From positions 1-29,222 of the forward strand of contig CAAEMT010000045.1 of NCBI GenBank assembly GCA_900757145.1: a DNA stretch of 29,222 bases. The letters run 5' to 3'. Below are positions 8,561 to 16,232 of this stretch, piece after piece. The position numbers and the translations under genes were made by a program. The notes beneath the pieces are model-generated. The model saw only the letters and a program-made list of their open reading frames with translations. It made no database searches and was not told the origin of the DNA. This stretch comes from Lachnospiraceae bacterium (GTDB lineage: Bacteria; Bacillota; Clostridia; Lachnospirales; Lachnospiraceae). Each line of letters starts with the position of its first letter. Position 1 is the first letter of the stretch.

Positions 8561-9316
8561 TCACAGGAAATTCCCGATAAAGCTGCGTCTGTGGATCGGA
8601 GAAGGTCCGTATTTTCGTATTGCATCGATATGCGCCGCGGAACCGTATCCCTTATGAGAGGCAAATCCGTACTGCGGCATCACTGCATCGTATTCCTTCA
8701 TCAGTCGGTCCCTCGTCACCTTTGCCATGATACTTGCCGCAGCAATCGACACACTTTTTGCATCGCCTTTGATAATCGGCACCTGCATAATATCAAGCTG
8801 CGGAATACGCACTGCGTCATTTAGCGCAACCTGCGGCGCAGGAGTAAGCTGTGACACTGCCTGGGTCATCGCTTCATACGTTGCCTGCAAAATATTTATC
8901 TCATCAATGCGCGCCGGTGACGCCATGCCGACTGCCCACGCAACCGCTTTTTCTTTGATTTCCTCATAAAGCTCCTCGCGCTTTTTTTCACTGAGCTTTT
9001 TTGAATCATTCAGATACAGTATCTCGCAGTCTTCCGGCAGTATGACCGCCCCCGCCACGACCGGACCTGCAAGAGGGCCTCTGCCCGCCTCGTCAATACC
9101 GCACACAAGCCCATAGCTTCTGTACTCTCTTTCATACACCCGCATTTTTTCGAGACGTTCTCTTTCCGCAGCAAGTTTTTCAAGCTTTTTCTGATACTGA
9201 ACAATCAGGCCGGCAACGCCTGCCCTCCCGTCCTGCTCATATGATCGGAACAGTTCGAGAAGCGATTCGCTGTCGGCCTGCGCAAATTCTTTTTTTATTT
9301 CATTAATACTCTTCAT
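8561..9316 (-). CDS. rnhB: Ribonuclease HII
   Basis: Cleaves the RNA strand of RNA-DNA hybrids and incises at single ribonucleotides in DNA. The signature GIDEAGRGPLAGPVVAGAVIL begins at residue 73 with catalytic D75 and E76. DSKKLSEKKRE lies at ~104-114, then D167 (ALNDAVRI) and D185 in GDAKSVSIAAASIMAKV complete the acidic set. A ~65-residue helical N-terminal extension, typical of Firmicutes RNase HII, accounts for the length of 251 aa. The start ATG follows GAGGTAGAG closely. It starts 10 bases after a signal peptidase gene and is followed by yraN. Confidence 0.96.
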   Translation of the reverse strand: MKSINEIKKEFAQADSESLLELFRSYEQDGRAGVAGLIVQYQKKLEKLAAERERLEKMRVYEREYRSYGLVCGIDEAGRGPLAGPVVAGAVILPEDCEILYLNDSKKLSEKKREELYEEIKEKAVAWAVGMASPARIDEINILQATYEAMTQAVSQLTPAPQVALNDAVRIPQLDIMQVPIIKGDAKSVSIAAASIMAKVTRDRLMKEYDAVMPQYGFASHKGYGSAAHIDAIRKYGPSPIHRRSFIGNFL

Positions 9317-9326
9317 CTCTACCTCA

Positions 9327-9878
9327 TTATTTCAAAAAACCGACAGAAGAAGCAGGCCATATCCTAAATACTGCCTTTCCGATTATAGTGTCTCTTGATA
9401 CGCAGCCCACACTCGGTTCTCTGCTGTCAGCGCTGTTATTGCGGTTGTCACCCAAGACAAAATACTCATCCTGACCGAGCGTAACCGCTTCCGAAGCAAG
9501 CCCCGGATTGCGGATCGGTTCATATCCGTACGGTTCTTCCAACGCCTTCCCGTTGATATAGATATTTCCGTCCTGTATCTGTACTGTCTCTCCCGGAAGT
9601 CCGATCACACGCTTAATATAGAAAGTCCCCTCCTGATACTGAAACGGAAATACCACAATATCATACCGCTTCGGATCCGAAAAACGGTATGATATTTTAT
9701 CCACGATAAGATTATCACCATCCGTAAGAGACGGATACATCGAATCCCCCCGCACCTGCGTTCTCTCTCCGACGTAATGTACAATCACATAAACCGCACC
9801 AAACAGGATCAGCAGATACAGAATCCAGCTTATCATTTCCTTCCATATGCTTTTTTTCTTCCCCTGTTCCTGACGCAA
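9327..9878 (-). CDS. Type I signal peptidase (third of three copies)
   Basis: Membrane-anchored serine protease that removes signal peptides from Sec/Tat-exported proteins. One transmembrane segment (~15-36) is followed by the catalytic Ser46 in GDSMYPSL and general-base Lys89 in YIKRVIGLPGETVQI. The conserved box YFVLGDNRNNSADSRE follows, and the protein ends GKAVFRIWP...GFLK. Length 183 aa is typical of Gram-positive Sip proteins. The start is TTG at 9878, with GAGG 4 bases upstream. It sits 16 bases after a very similar gene (9895-10488), which points to tandem duplication. The neighbouring rnhB begins 10 bases downstream. Confidence 0.95.
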   Translation of the reverse strand: MRQEQGKKKSIWKEMISWILYLLILFGAVYVIVHYVGERTQVRGDSMYPSLTDGDNLIVDKISYRFSDPKRYDIVVFPFQYQEGTFYIKRVIGLPGETVQIQDGNIYINGKALEEPYGYEPIRNPGLASEAVTLGQDEYFVLGDNRNNSADSREPSVGCVSRDTIIGKAVFRIWPASSVGFLK

Positions 9879-9894
9879 TTTTCCTCACCACCGT

Positions 9895-10488
9895 TTACTG
9901 ATGTTTTAGTACTCCGAAGTCAGACAGCGGCCAAATGCGCACCCATGCACGTCCCGTAATCGTACTGCGCTTTACATTTCCTACCTTTTCTGTTCTGCTG
10001 TCTGTACTGTTGTTTCGATTGTCCCCTAAGACAAAATACTCATCCTCTCCCAACGTAATCGGCTCCGCGGCACGTCCTGGATTCTGGATTGTCTCAAGTC
10101 CGTAATCCTCTTCCAGGATCTCTCCGTTGATATAAATATTTCCTTCATAATCAATCTGCACCGTCTCTCCCGGAAGTCCGATGATGCGCTTAATATAGTG
10201 TTCGTTCGGCGCACCCTGAGGCGGGAAAACAATAATATCAAAGCGCTGCGGATCGCGGAAACGGTACGACAGTTTCTCAACAATCAGATTATCTCCGTCA
10301 TTCAGATTCGGATTCATCGATCTGCCGTCTACAACCGTACGCTGTCCTACAAACGTAATGATCACATAAACAAGCACTACAACAAAAAGCAAATACAGCG
10401 CCCAGCTTATGATTTCTTTTTTTATGTCCACTTTTTTCTCCTCTATGGAATTATCCGCCGCTTTCTGTGAATCCTTTTCATTTGCCAT
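9895..10488 (-). CDS. Type I signal peptidase (second of three copies)
   Basis: Same family as its downstream neighbour. A charged N-terminal tail (1-24) leads into a transmembrane segment (~26-47). Catalytic Ser57 lies in GRSMNPNL and Lys100 in YIKRIIGLPGETVQI. The conserved box YFVLGDNRNNSTDSR is intact, with a C-terminal GRAWVRIWPLSDFG. Length is 197 aa. It differs from the third copy mainly in the tail, the loop before Lys (PPQGAPNEH) and the substrate-groove residues after Ser. The start ATG has only a weak upstream site (GGTGA). It lies 15 bases after rbgA. Confidence 0.95.
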   Translation of the reverse strand: MANEKDSQKAADNSIEEKKVDIKKEIISWALYLLFVVVLVYVIITFVGQRTVVDGRSMNPNLNDGDNLIVEKLSYRFRDPQRFDIIVFPPQGAPNEHYIKRIIGLPGETVQIDYEGNIYINGEILEEDYGLETIQNPGRAAEPITLGEDEYFVLGDNRNNSTDSRTEKVGNVKRSTITGRAWVRIWPLSDFGVLKHQ

Positions 10489-10503
10489 ATTTATTCACCA
10501 CTT

Positions 10504-11361
10504 TCACTCTTTTTCTGTACTTTCCGGCCATTCGAGCGTTACCCGCCCAAGCCTTCCGCTTCTAAAATCTTCTATAACCAGTGCCGCCGCCTTCTGGTAA
10601 TCCGGCAGGTCACCTTTTAACTTACAGCCTCTCGCACAGGCAATCTGTTCTAATAACCGGACATCCGCCCCTGCCTCTTCGATCCGATAACGCTCTGCAA
10701 GACGGCCTTCGTATGATGATCGCATAAAACCGAGTATCCAAAGCGCAAGCTCTTCCGCCTGCAGTATTTCATCCTTTATCGAGCCGATCACAGCAAGCTT
10801 TTGTCCAACACTCTGATCCTCAAACTTCGGCCAGAGAATACCCGGCGTATCGAGAAGCTCTATGTTTTTATTCAGGCGTATCCACTGCTTCCCCTTCGTC
10901 ACACCGGGACGATTTCCTGTTTTCGTACAAGCTTTTCCGGCATACGTATTAATAAAGGTAGACTTGCCGACATTCGGAATACCGACAACCATCGCGCGAA
11001 CCGGACGGTTCATGATCCCACGTTTTCGGTCACGCTCGATTTTTTCTTTGCACGCCTCCTGGATGACAGGCTGTATCTGCTTCATGCCGGAACCGTTTCT
11101 CGCATTGATCCCCACAGTAAAATAGCCTTTATCCTTAAAATAACGAGCCCACACTTCATTCACCCGTTCATCTGCCAGATCAGATTTATTCAGAAGGATC
11201 AGGCGCGCTTTATTCTTCCCAAGCTCGTCAATATCAGGATTTCTGCTGGAATACGGAACTCTCGCGTCTACCAGCTCAATCACAAGGTCGATCAGCTTAA
11301 TATCCTCCTGCATCATCCGCTTTGCTTTTGTCATATGACCAGGATACCATTGATAATTCAT
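10504..11361 (-). CDS. rbgA: Ribosome biogenesis GTPase RbgA (YlqF)
   Basis: Circularly permuted GTPase that acts late in 50S assembly. The N-terminus WYPGHMTKA (5-13) is the family signature. The permuted order of motifs is visible: G4 NKSD at 58-61, then G1 GIPNVGKS at 127-134, then G3 DTPG at 171-174. A C-terminal helical domain follows. Length 285 aa matches Bacillus YlqF (282). The start has GGAGAACAGA before ATG. It lies between signal peptidase genes and close to rplS, as in many Firmicutes, where rplS-ylqF-rnhB is a conserved run. Confidence 0.96.
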   Translation of the reverse strand: MNYQWYPGHMTKAKRMMQEDIKLIDLVIELVDARVPYSSRNPDIDELGKNKARLILLNKSDLADERVNEVWARYFKDKGYFTVGINARNGSGMKQIQPVIQEACKEKIERDRKRGIMNRPVRAMVVGIPNVGKSTFINTYAGKACTKTGNRPGVTKGKQWIRLNKNIELLDTPGILWPKFEDQSVGQKLAVIGSIKDEILQAEELALWILGFMRSSYEGRLAERYRIEEAGADVRLLEQIACARGCKLKGDLPDYQKAAALVIEDFRSGRLGRVTLEWPESTEKE

Positions 11362-11429
11362 TCTGTTCTCCTATTCTTTTTGGCTCTACTGCTGCGCGTA
11401 TATCCGTCTGCGGCAGAAGTAACAACCGC

Positions 11430-12041
11430 TTATTTCAGAAATCCGCGGTGCTGCGATGGCGATAATACAAACCAGACTTTACCCTCGATATGATCCGACT
11501 TCACCAGTCCGATATCGGCAAAACGGCTGTCCTCGCTGTTATTTCTGTTATCTCCAAGCACAAAATATTCCTTATCTCCCAGAACGATCTCATCCGCAGC
11601 CATTCCGGGATTTGTAATAGCCGGATAGCTCTTTTTCTCCAGATACACCTCACCGTCAATGTAGATCATGCCGTCTTTGATCTGTATCGTCTCACCCGGC
11701 AGTCCGATCACACGTTTAATGTTAGAGCGGCCTGTCGTACTTCCGTTCGGCTTAAACGAAACGACATCTCCTCGTTTCGGAGAACCGAGCTGATAGGATA
11801 AAACATTCAGCAGCACCGTATCTCCTCCGGAAAGCGTCACATCCATAGACTGCCCGACATTCGTGCGCGACTGTCCAAAGTAATATACAATAACGTATGC
11901 AAACAAAATAACAACAAGTATCTCAAACGTCCAAAGCAAAATATTGCGTATCACAGACCTCTTTTTGCGCGGTACGTCTGCAGGCGGCTGCGCAAACTCC
12001 ATTGCGGCAGGCGTCTGCCTGACCGTCTGTCTTTTTCTCAT
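11430..12041 (-). CDS. Type I signal peptidase (first of three copies)
   Basis: Signal peptidase of 203 aa with a longer basic and proline-containing cytoplasmic tail (1-33), one transmembrane segment (~34-55), catalytic Ser65 in GQSMDVTL and Lys109 in NIKRVIGLPGETIQI, then YFVLGDNRNNSEDSR. The residue pattern after Ser (SMDVTL) lacks the proline of the common SMxPTL motif, unlike the two other copies, so its substrate preference may differ (inference). The start ATG at 12041 follows GGGGGAG by 8 bases; an open frame extends upstream to 12140 but would run through the rplS terminator. A weak promoter-like pair lies between that terminator and the gene. Confidence 0.93.
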   Translation of the reverse strand: MRKRQTVRQTPAAMEFAQPPADVPRKKRSVIRNILLWTFEILVVILFAYVIVYYFGQSRTNVGQSMDVTLSGGDTVLLNVLSYQLGSPKRGDVVSFKPNGSTTGRSNIKRVIGLPGETIQIKDGMIYIDGEVYLEKKSYPAITNPGMAADEIVLGDKEYFVLGDNRNNSEDSRFADIGLVKSDHIEGKVWFVLSPSQHRGFLK

Positions 12042-12068
12042 CACACACTCCCCCTTCCGGCTGACGTA

Positions 12069-12096
12069 TGTATACTGCATACGAGCATTATGAAAA
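12069..12096 (-). promoter_or_regulatory. Possible weak promoter for the first signal peptidase gene
   Basis: On the minus strand TTTTCA (12096-12091) and TATACA (12074-12069) are 16 bases apart, four of six matches at each box. It is just beyond the rplS terminator, where a new promoter would be expected for the signal peptidase-rbgA-rnhB group. The match is poor. Confidence 0.3.
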
Positions 12097-12134
12097 CGCA
12101 AACAGGGAGAATTCACACGATGTAATTCTCCCTG
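12093..12134 (-). terminator. Intrinsic terminator after rplS
   Basis: A perfect 11-base stem, CAGGGAGAATT and AATTCTCCCTG (12103-12113 and 12124-12134), with a 10-base loop. It is followed on the minus strand by TTTGCGTTTT. It begins 9 bases after the rplS stop and marks the end of the SRP/ribosome operon. Confidence 0.88.
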
Positions 12135-12143
12135 ATCCACTCA

Positions 12144-12491
12144 TTATTTCACCAGTTCTTTAACCTTAGCGCGCTTACCAACACGACCTCTTAAGTATGT
12201 CAGTTTTGCACGTCTTACTTTACCGTGTCTGATCACTTCAACCTTCTCAACTGACGGAGAGTGAAGCGGCCATGTCTTCTCAACGCCTACGCCGTTGGAG
12301 TTCTTGCGAACTGTGAACGTAGCTCTTACGCTTCCGCCCTGCTTCTTAATAACGATTCCCTCGAAAACCTGGATTCTCTCACGGTTTCCCTCTTTGATCT
12401 TACCGTAAACCTTTACAGTATCTCCTACGTTAAACTGCGGTGCATCTGCGCGAAGCTGTTCTGCCTCAATGTTCTTAATAATTTCGTTCAT
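12144..12491 (-). CDS. rplS: 50S ribosomal protein L19
   Basis: Structural protein of the large subunit, at the 30S-50S interface. The family pattern is clear: FNVGDTVKVYGKIKEG, RIQVFEGIVIKKQGG, TFTVRKNSNGVGVEKTWPLHSP and the basic C-terminus RRAKLTYLRGRVGKRAKVKE. Length 115 aa is normal. AAGGAGG precedes ATG by a standard gap. It is last in the ylxM-ffh-rpsP-khpA-rimM-trmD-rplS run, 95 bases after trmD, with a strong terminator behind it. The 95-base gap may hold an internal promoter and a leader RNA. Confidence 0.98.
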   Translation of the reverse strand: MNEIIKNIEAEQLRADAPQFNVGDTVKVYGKIKEGNRERIQVFEGIVIKKQGGSVRATFTVRKNSNGVGVEKTWPLHSPSVEKVEVIRHGKVRRAKLTYLRGRVGKRAKVKELVK

Positions 12492-12568
12492 TGTGTGCCT
12501 CCTTATATTCTCGGATGTTCTTAATACTATCTGTAACAGAGGACCATCTCTTTCTCACAACGCCAATA

Positions 12569-12597
12569 ATTTTATCATGCTTTCTTCTAAAATGCAA
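12569..12597 (-). promoter_or_regulatory. Possible internal promoter ahead of rplS
   Basis: TTGCAT (12597-12592) and TAAAAT (12574-12569) on the minus strand are 17 bases apart, overlapping the end of trmD. The -10 box is good and the -35 box is poor. It would give a leader of about 75 bases before rplS. Firmicutes can carry an autoregulatory L19 leader there, but I could not fold a convincing one by eye. Confidence 0.35.
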
Positions 12598-13378
12598 GAA
12601 GTTTTGTCAAAAATTCCTTTTCTTCTTCGCTGATTTTTTCTTCTCTCTCTCCTTCGATCAGCGCTCTTAAAAACTTCCTGTCTTTTTTGTCAAACTCAAC
12701 CTTTTGCAGCAGTTCAGGGCGGCTGCGGAGCGTTCGGATGATCGACTGATCCCTGCGCCAGCGGTCCACATTGCCATGATGCCCCGACAAGAGCACCTCC
12801 GGCACCTCCTTGCCGCGCCACACTGCCGGACGGCTGTACTGGGGATATTCCAGAAGATTGCCCTGAAAGCTTTCAAACTGCCCGGATTCCTGATTGCTCA
12901 ATACACCCGGAACCATACGCGAAATAGAATCCATCATTACCATAGCCGGAAGCTCCCCGCCCGTAAGGACATAGTCCCCGATCGATACAAAATCCGTCGC
13001 TATCTCCTCTAACACACGCTCGTCGATGCCTTCATAGTGTCCGCACAGAAAGATCAGATTTTCTTCCTGCGCAAAATCCTCTGCCATCGCCTGATCAAAC
13101 ACCTTTCCCTGAGGTGTCAGATAGATAAGCCTCGGACGCGCTCCGATCCTTTCGACAAGATTCTCATATGCACGGCAGACAGGCTCTGCCTGCATCACCA
13201 TTCCTGCCCCGCCGCCGTACGGATAATCATCTATCCGTCCGTTTCCCGTTTCCGAATAATCACGAATATTTACTGTCTCCAAAGACAGGAGCCCTTTCGT
13301 GATCGCGCGGCCCGTAATGCTTGTATTCATCCCGTTTTCTATCATTTCAGGAAACAGTGTCATAACATAAAAATTCAT
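12587..13378 (-). CDS. trmD: tRNA (guanine-N1)-methyltransferase TrmD
   Basis: SPOUT methyltransferase that makes m1G37 in tRNAs, preventing +1 frameshifting. Visible motifs: YPYGGGAGMVMQAEPV, IFLCGHYEGIDERVLEE, the trefoil-knot SAM site SIGDYVLTGGELPAMVMMDSI, and SGHHGNVDRWRRDQS. Length of 263 aa is slightly above the usual ~240-250 because of a charged C-terminal tail. The start is ATG at 13378, which overlaps the rimM stop as TGATG, with GGAGGGG about 8 bases ahead. An in-frame TTG one codon earlier is possible but less likely. The overlap implies translational coupling to rimM. Confidence 0.97.
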   Translation of the reverse strand: MNFYVMTLFPEMIENGMNTSITGRAITKGLLSLETVNIRDYSETGNGRIDDYPYGGGAGMVMQAEPVCRAYENLVERIGARPRLIYLTPQGKVFDQAMAEDFAQEENLIFLCGHYEGIDERVLEEIATDFVSIGDYVLTGGELPAMVMMDSISRMVPGVLSNQESGQFESFQGNLLEYPQYSRPAVWRGKEVPEVLLSGHHGNVDRWRRDQSIIRTLRSRPELLQKVEFDKKDRKFLRALIEGEREEKISEEEKEFLTKLLAF

Positions 13379-13884
13379 CAAAGCAGCCCCTCCAGCAAAT
13401 GTACCGTCATCTTTTCCTCTTCTATATCAACAGCGAGGATGCACTGGCGTATCGCAGGAATCAGCACTTCGCGCCCATCCTCCATATGAACCTCGTATAC
13501 GTCATTCGCACCCGTCTGCAAAACGTCATCCAGAGTTCCCAGATACGATCCATCCTCCAAAAAAACTTTCATACCGATCAGATCCGCGACAAAATACTCA
13601 TTCTTTTTGAGCTTAACGGCATTTTCACGCGTCACATACAGCTCCCTGCCCTTAAATCCCATCACATCTTCAATCTTATCACAGCCGCGAAACTTTAAAA
13701 TCACAAGATTTTTAAAAAACTTTACCTGTACAACCTCAAGCTCACGCATACCTTTCCCCGTATCGAGGAGCACCTTTTTTAATTTCTTAAAACGCTTCGG
13801 ATCATCCGTTGTCGGGAACACCTTGACTTCTCCTGCCAGTCCGTGCGTCGACGTCACTGCTCCCACCTGCAAAATTTCCTGCAT
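13378..13884 (-). CDS. rimM: 16S rRNA processing / 30S maturation factor RimM
   Basis: Assists maturation of the 30S head domain and binds S19. The N-terminal barrel shows VGAVTSTHGLAGEVKVFPTTDDPKRF, and the C-terminal PRC-barrel shows YFVADLIGMKVF, LGTLDDVLQTGANDVYEV and EVLIPAIRQCILAVDIEEEKMTVHLLEGL. Length from the chosen start is 168 aa, the usual size. AAAGGAGAGATT before the ATG at 13884 supports this start over an in-frame ATG 24 bases upstream. Its stop overlaps the trmD start by one base. Upstream, a hairpin with a T run separates it from khpA. Confidence 0.97.
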   Translation of the reverse strand: MQEILQVGAVTSTHGLAGEVKVFPTTDDPKRFKKLKKVLLDTGKGMRELEVVQVKFFKNLVILKFRGCDKIEDVMGFKGRELYVTRENAVKLKKNEYFVADLIGMKVFLEDGSYLGTLDDVLQTGANDVYEVHMEDGREVLIPAIRQCILAVDIEEEKMTVHLLEGLL

Positions 13885-13913
13885 AATCTCTCCTTTTTGT
13901 ACATGCATAAAAC

Positions 13914-13949
13914 AAAAACCGCCGCACTGATCGTATGACCAGCCACGGC
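13914..13949 (-). terminator. Hairpin with T run between khpA and rimM (possible attenuator)
   Basis: On the minus strand, directly after the khpA stop, a broken stem can form. GCCG pairs with CGGC (13949-13946 with 13924-13921), then after a small internal loop CTGGTC pairs with GATCAG around an ATAC loop. GGTTTTTGTTTT follows. This resembles an intrinsic terminator but the stem is interrupted, so partial termination is more likely than a full stop. Confidence 0.5.
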
Positions 13950-13956
13950 AGTTATT

Positions 13957-14190
13957 TTACTGTAAAATATCTACAATCACCTTTCGGTCTTCCTTCGATG
14001 CTGCAGCTTTTACAACAGAACGGATTGCTTTTGCAATCCTGCCCTGTTTGCCGATCACCTTGCCCATATCGGACGGGGCAACCTTGAGCTCTAACACAAG
14101 AGCCTTCCCACTCTCTTTCTCAGTAACTACTACTTCGTCCGGATTTTCGACTAGAGACTTTGCAATTACTTCAACTAACTCTCTCATCAT
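13957..14190 (-). CDS. khpA: KH-domain RNA-binding protein KhpA (YlqC)
   Basis: Small RNA-binding protein. In streptococci and other Firmicutes the KhpA/KhpB pair influences cell division and elongation through RNA binding; the role here is inferred from family. A single KH domain is visible with the GxxG loop in GKVIGKQGRIAKAIRSVV. Length is 77 aa. The start ATG at 14190 follows GAGGTGAGC; an in-frame GTG two codons earlier overlaps that binding site, and an ATG follows immediately, so the exact start is uncertain by one or two codons. It lies 13 bases after rpsP. Confidence 0.95.
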   Translation of the reverse strand: MMRELVEVIAKSLVENPDEVVVTEKESGKALVLELKVAPSDMGKVIGKQGRIAKAIRSVVKAAASKEDRKVIVDILQ

Positions 14191-14203
14191 GCTCACCTCT
14201 ATC

Positions 14204-14449
14204 TTACTTCTCGATACCAGCTACTTTGAAAAGTTTGCTGACAACCTCTGTCGGCTGAGCGCCGTTAGCGAGCCATTTCTTAGCGAGCTCCTCGTTGATC
14301 TTGAACTCACTCGGATCTGTGTTCGGGTTGTAAGTACCGATCTCCTCGATACATCTTCCGTCTCTCGGGGATCTGGAATCTGCTACAACGATTCTATAGA
14401 AAGGAGCTTTTTTCTGTCCCATTCTTCTTAATCTGATCTTTACTGCCAT
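14204..14449 (-). CDS. rpsP: 30S ribosomal protein S16
   Basis: Structural 30S protein needed for subunit assembly. The sequence starts MAVKIRLRRMGQKKAPFYRI and contains VADSRSPRDGRCIEEIGTYNP, both diagnostic of S16. Length is 81 aa. The ATG at 14449 follows AGGAGG by 8 bases; the upstream in-frame GTG codons lie in or near the binding site. It lies 32 bases after ffh and 13 bases before khpA in the conserved ffh-rpsP-khpA-rimM-trmD-rplS order. Confidence 0.98.
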   Translation of the reverse strand: MAVKIRLRRMGQKKAPFYRIVVADSRSPRDGRCIEEIGTYNPNTDPSEFKINEELAKKWLANGAQPTEVVSKLFKVAGIEK

Positions 14450-14481
14450 CACTTTCACCTCCTTAAGGATTTTGGATTATG

Positions 14482-15831
14482 TTAAAAGGGAAGTTTAAAC
14501 TTACCTCTTTTACCGGCTTTTCCTCCGAACATACCGGAGTACTGCTTCATCATCTTTCTGCTCTGCTCAAACTGTTTCACAAGTTTGTTTACTTCACTGA
14601 TATCCACGCCTGCACCGTCCGCAATCCTGCGTTTGCGGGATGGATTCAGTATCTCAGGATTCGATCTTTCCTTCGGCGTCATTGAGAGGATCATTGCCTC
14701 GACCTGACTCATCTTCTTCTCGTCAATCGCATCTTCAAGCTGCTTCATCTGCGCGCCGCCTACTCCCGGCATCATGCTTAAGATACTCGACAGCCCGCCC
14801 ATATTCTTCATCTGATTCATACTCTCAAGGTAATCATCAAATCCAAACTGTGCCTTACGAAGCTTCTGCTCCATAGAACGAGCCTTCTCTTCGTCAATCG
14901 TCTCCTGCGCTTTCTCTATCAGCGAAAGCACATCTCCCATACCGAGGATTCTTGACGCCATACGATCCGGATAAAACTGTTCCAGATCTGACAGCTTCTC
15001 ACCCATACCTGCATAGAGAATCGGCTTACCGCATGTCGCCTTGATAGACAGCGCCGCACCGCCTCTCGTGTCTCCGTCAAGCTTTGTGAGTATCACGCCG
15101 TCAATCCCGATCTTCTCTTCAAACATTGATGCGACATTTACCGCATCCTGTCCTGTCATGGCATCTACCACAAGGACTGTCTGATCGACTGCCACGCACT
15201 CCTTGATCTGCTGGAGCTCTCTCATCATGTCCTCATCTACATGAAGACGGCCTGCAGTATCAAGCATTACAGTATTAAAACCGTTCGTCTTTGCGTATGA
15301 AATCGCTCTTTGCGCAATCTCAACAGGGCTGATCTTATCACCAAGCGTAAAGACTTCAACACCCTGCTTCTCACCATTGACCTGAAGCTGTTTGATCGCA
15401 GCAGGACGATATATATCGCACGCAACAAGCAGCGGCTTACGTCCCTTAGACTTGAATTTTCCGGCAAGCTTCGCCGCCGTCGTCGTCTTTCCTGCGCCCT
15501 GCAGACCCGCCATCATAATGACAGTGATCTCAGATCCTGGCTTGAGTGCAATTTCTGTTGTCTCCGATCCCATCAGAGCGATCAGCTCGTCATTTACGAT
15601 CTTGATCACCATCTGCCCCGGATTCAGTCCGTTCATCACATCCTGACCGACCGCTTTTTCCTGCACTGATTTAATAAACTGTTTCACTACTTTGAAACTG
15701 ACGTCTGCTTCCAGAAGAGCCATCTTAACTTCACGAAGCGCTGTCTTTACGTCAGCCTCTGTCAGTCTTCCCTTGCTGCGAAGATTCTTAAATACATTCT
15801 GCAGCTTCTCGGATAAGCTTTCAAAAGCCAT
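14482..15831 (-). CDS. ffh: Signal recognition particle GTPase Ffh
   Basis: Binds signal sequences of nascent membrane proteins and delivers ribosomes to FtsY. The N domain is ~1-90. The G domain has the P-loop GLQGAGKTTTAAKLAGK from 109, CDIYRPAA, DTAGRLHVDEDMM and TKLDGDTRGGAAL. The methionine-rich M domain (~300-449) contains SMNQMKNMGGLSSILSMMPG and the RNA-binding RKRRIADGAG...LVKQFEQSRKMMKQ. Length 449 aa is typical. GAGGAGTTATAAT precedes the ATG. It begins 1 base after the ylxM stop, implying coupling. I did not see the SRP RNA gene in the window; it often lies elsewhere in Firmicutes. Confidence 0.98.
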   Translation of the reverse strand: MAFESLSEKLQNVFKNLRSKGRLTEADVKTALREVKMALLEADVSFKVVKQFIKSVQEKAVGQDVMNGLNPGQMVIKIVNDELIALMGSETTEIALKPGSEITVIMMAGLQGAGKTTTAAKLAGKFKSKGRKPLLVACDIYRPAAIKQLQVNGEKQGVEVFTLGDKISPVEIAQRAISYAKTNGFNTVMLDTAGRLHVDEDMMRELQQIKECVAVDQTVLVVDAMTGQDAVNVASMFEEKIGIDGVILTKLDGDTRGGAALSIKATCGKPILYAGMGEKLSDLEQFYPDRMASRILGMGDVLSLIEKAQETIDEEKARSMEQKLRKAQFGFDDYLESMNQMKNMGGLSSILSMMPGVGGAQMKQLEDAIDEKKMSQVEAMILSMTPKERSNPEILNPSRKRRIADGAGVDISEVNKLVKQFEQSRKMMKQYSGMFGGKAGKRGKFKLPF

Positions 15832-15832
15832 A

Positions 15833-16177
15833 TTATAACTCCTCTAAAATCATATCGGAAATGTCCTTCACCTGTCTTGCAAGCATTTCCTTCTCAATCG
15901 TCTCATACTGTGCGGACAATTTCTGAATCTGCTGCACATTTTCCCGAATGCGAAGAAAACGCTCCACGAGATGAAGCTTCTCCTCATACTCTGCCAGAAT
16001 CCTATTGCACCGCTTTACCAGCTCGTGTATCCCCTGGCGGCTGACTCCAAATTCCTCGGCAGCCTCAGAATACGACAGGTCATTCCCCACGACCTCTTCA
16101 TACACCTTTCGCTGGTGCTCTGTGAGCAGCTCTCCGTAAAAATCATACAGAAGTGACTGCATCAAAAAATCATCCAT
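15833..16177 (-). CDS. ylxM: YlxM family helix-turn-helix protein, SRP-associated
   Basis: Small protein encoded next to ffh in Firmicutes; in streptococci it associates with SRP and modulates FtsY/Ffh GTPase activity. Sequence shows LLYDFYGELLTEHQRKVYE and a sigma-factor-region-4-like helix-turn-helix, SYSEAAEEFGVSRQGIHEL, then a coiled tail. Length 114 aa is normal. The start at 16177 is set by GAGGTGATGGAC; an in-frame ATG six bases earlier overlaps the binding site. It is first in the SRP/ribosome operon, directly behind a near-consensus promoter. Confidence 0.94.
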   Translation of the reverse strand: MDDFLMQSLLYDFYGELLTEHQRKVYEEVVGNDLSYSEAAEEFGVSRQGIHELVKRCNRILAEYEEKLHLVERFLRIRENVQQIQKLSAQYETIEKEMLARQVKDISDMILEEL

Positions 16178-16193
16178 GTCCATCACCTCTGCT

Positions 16194-16222
16194 ATAATAT
16201 ACGAAAACATTTCAGGTGTCAA
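16194..16222 (-). promoter_or_regulatory. Promoter of the ylxM-ffh-rpsP-khpA-rimM-trmD-rplS operon
   Basis: On the minus strand TTGACA (16222-16217, perfect -35) and TATTAT (16199-16194) are separated by exactly 17 bases. Transcription would start near 16187, only about 10 bases before the ylxM start codon, so the leader is very short. It is the strongest promoter match on the minus strand here. Confidence 0.88.
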
Positions 16223-16232
16223 GTGTTTTTTA

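Noticed and set aside
12061..12080. GTATG...CATAC inverted repeat near the first signal peptidase gene
   Set aside because: Five-base arms in an AT-rich stretch are expected by chance.
12042..12140. N-terminal extension of the first signal peptidase back to 12140
   Set aside because: It would run through the rplS terminator and lacks a binding site; ATG at 12041 has a strong one.
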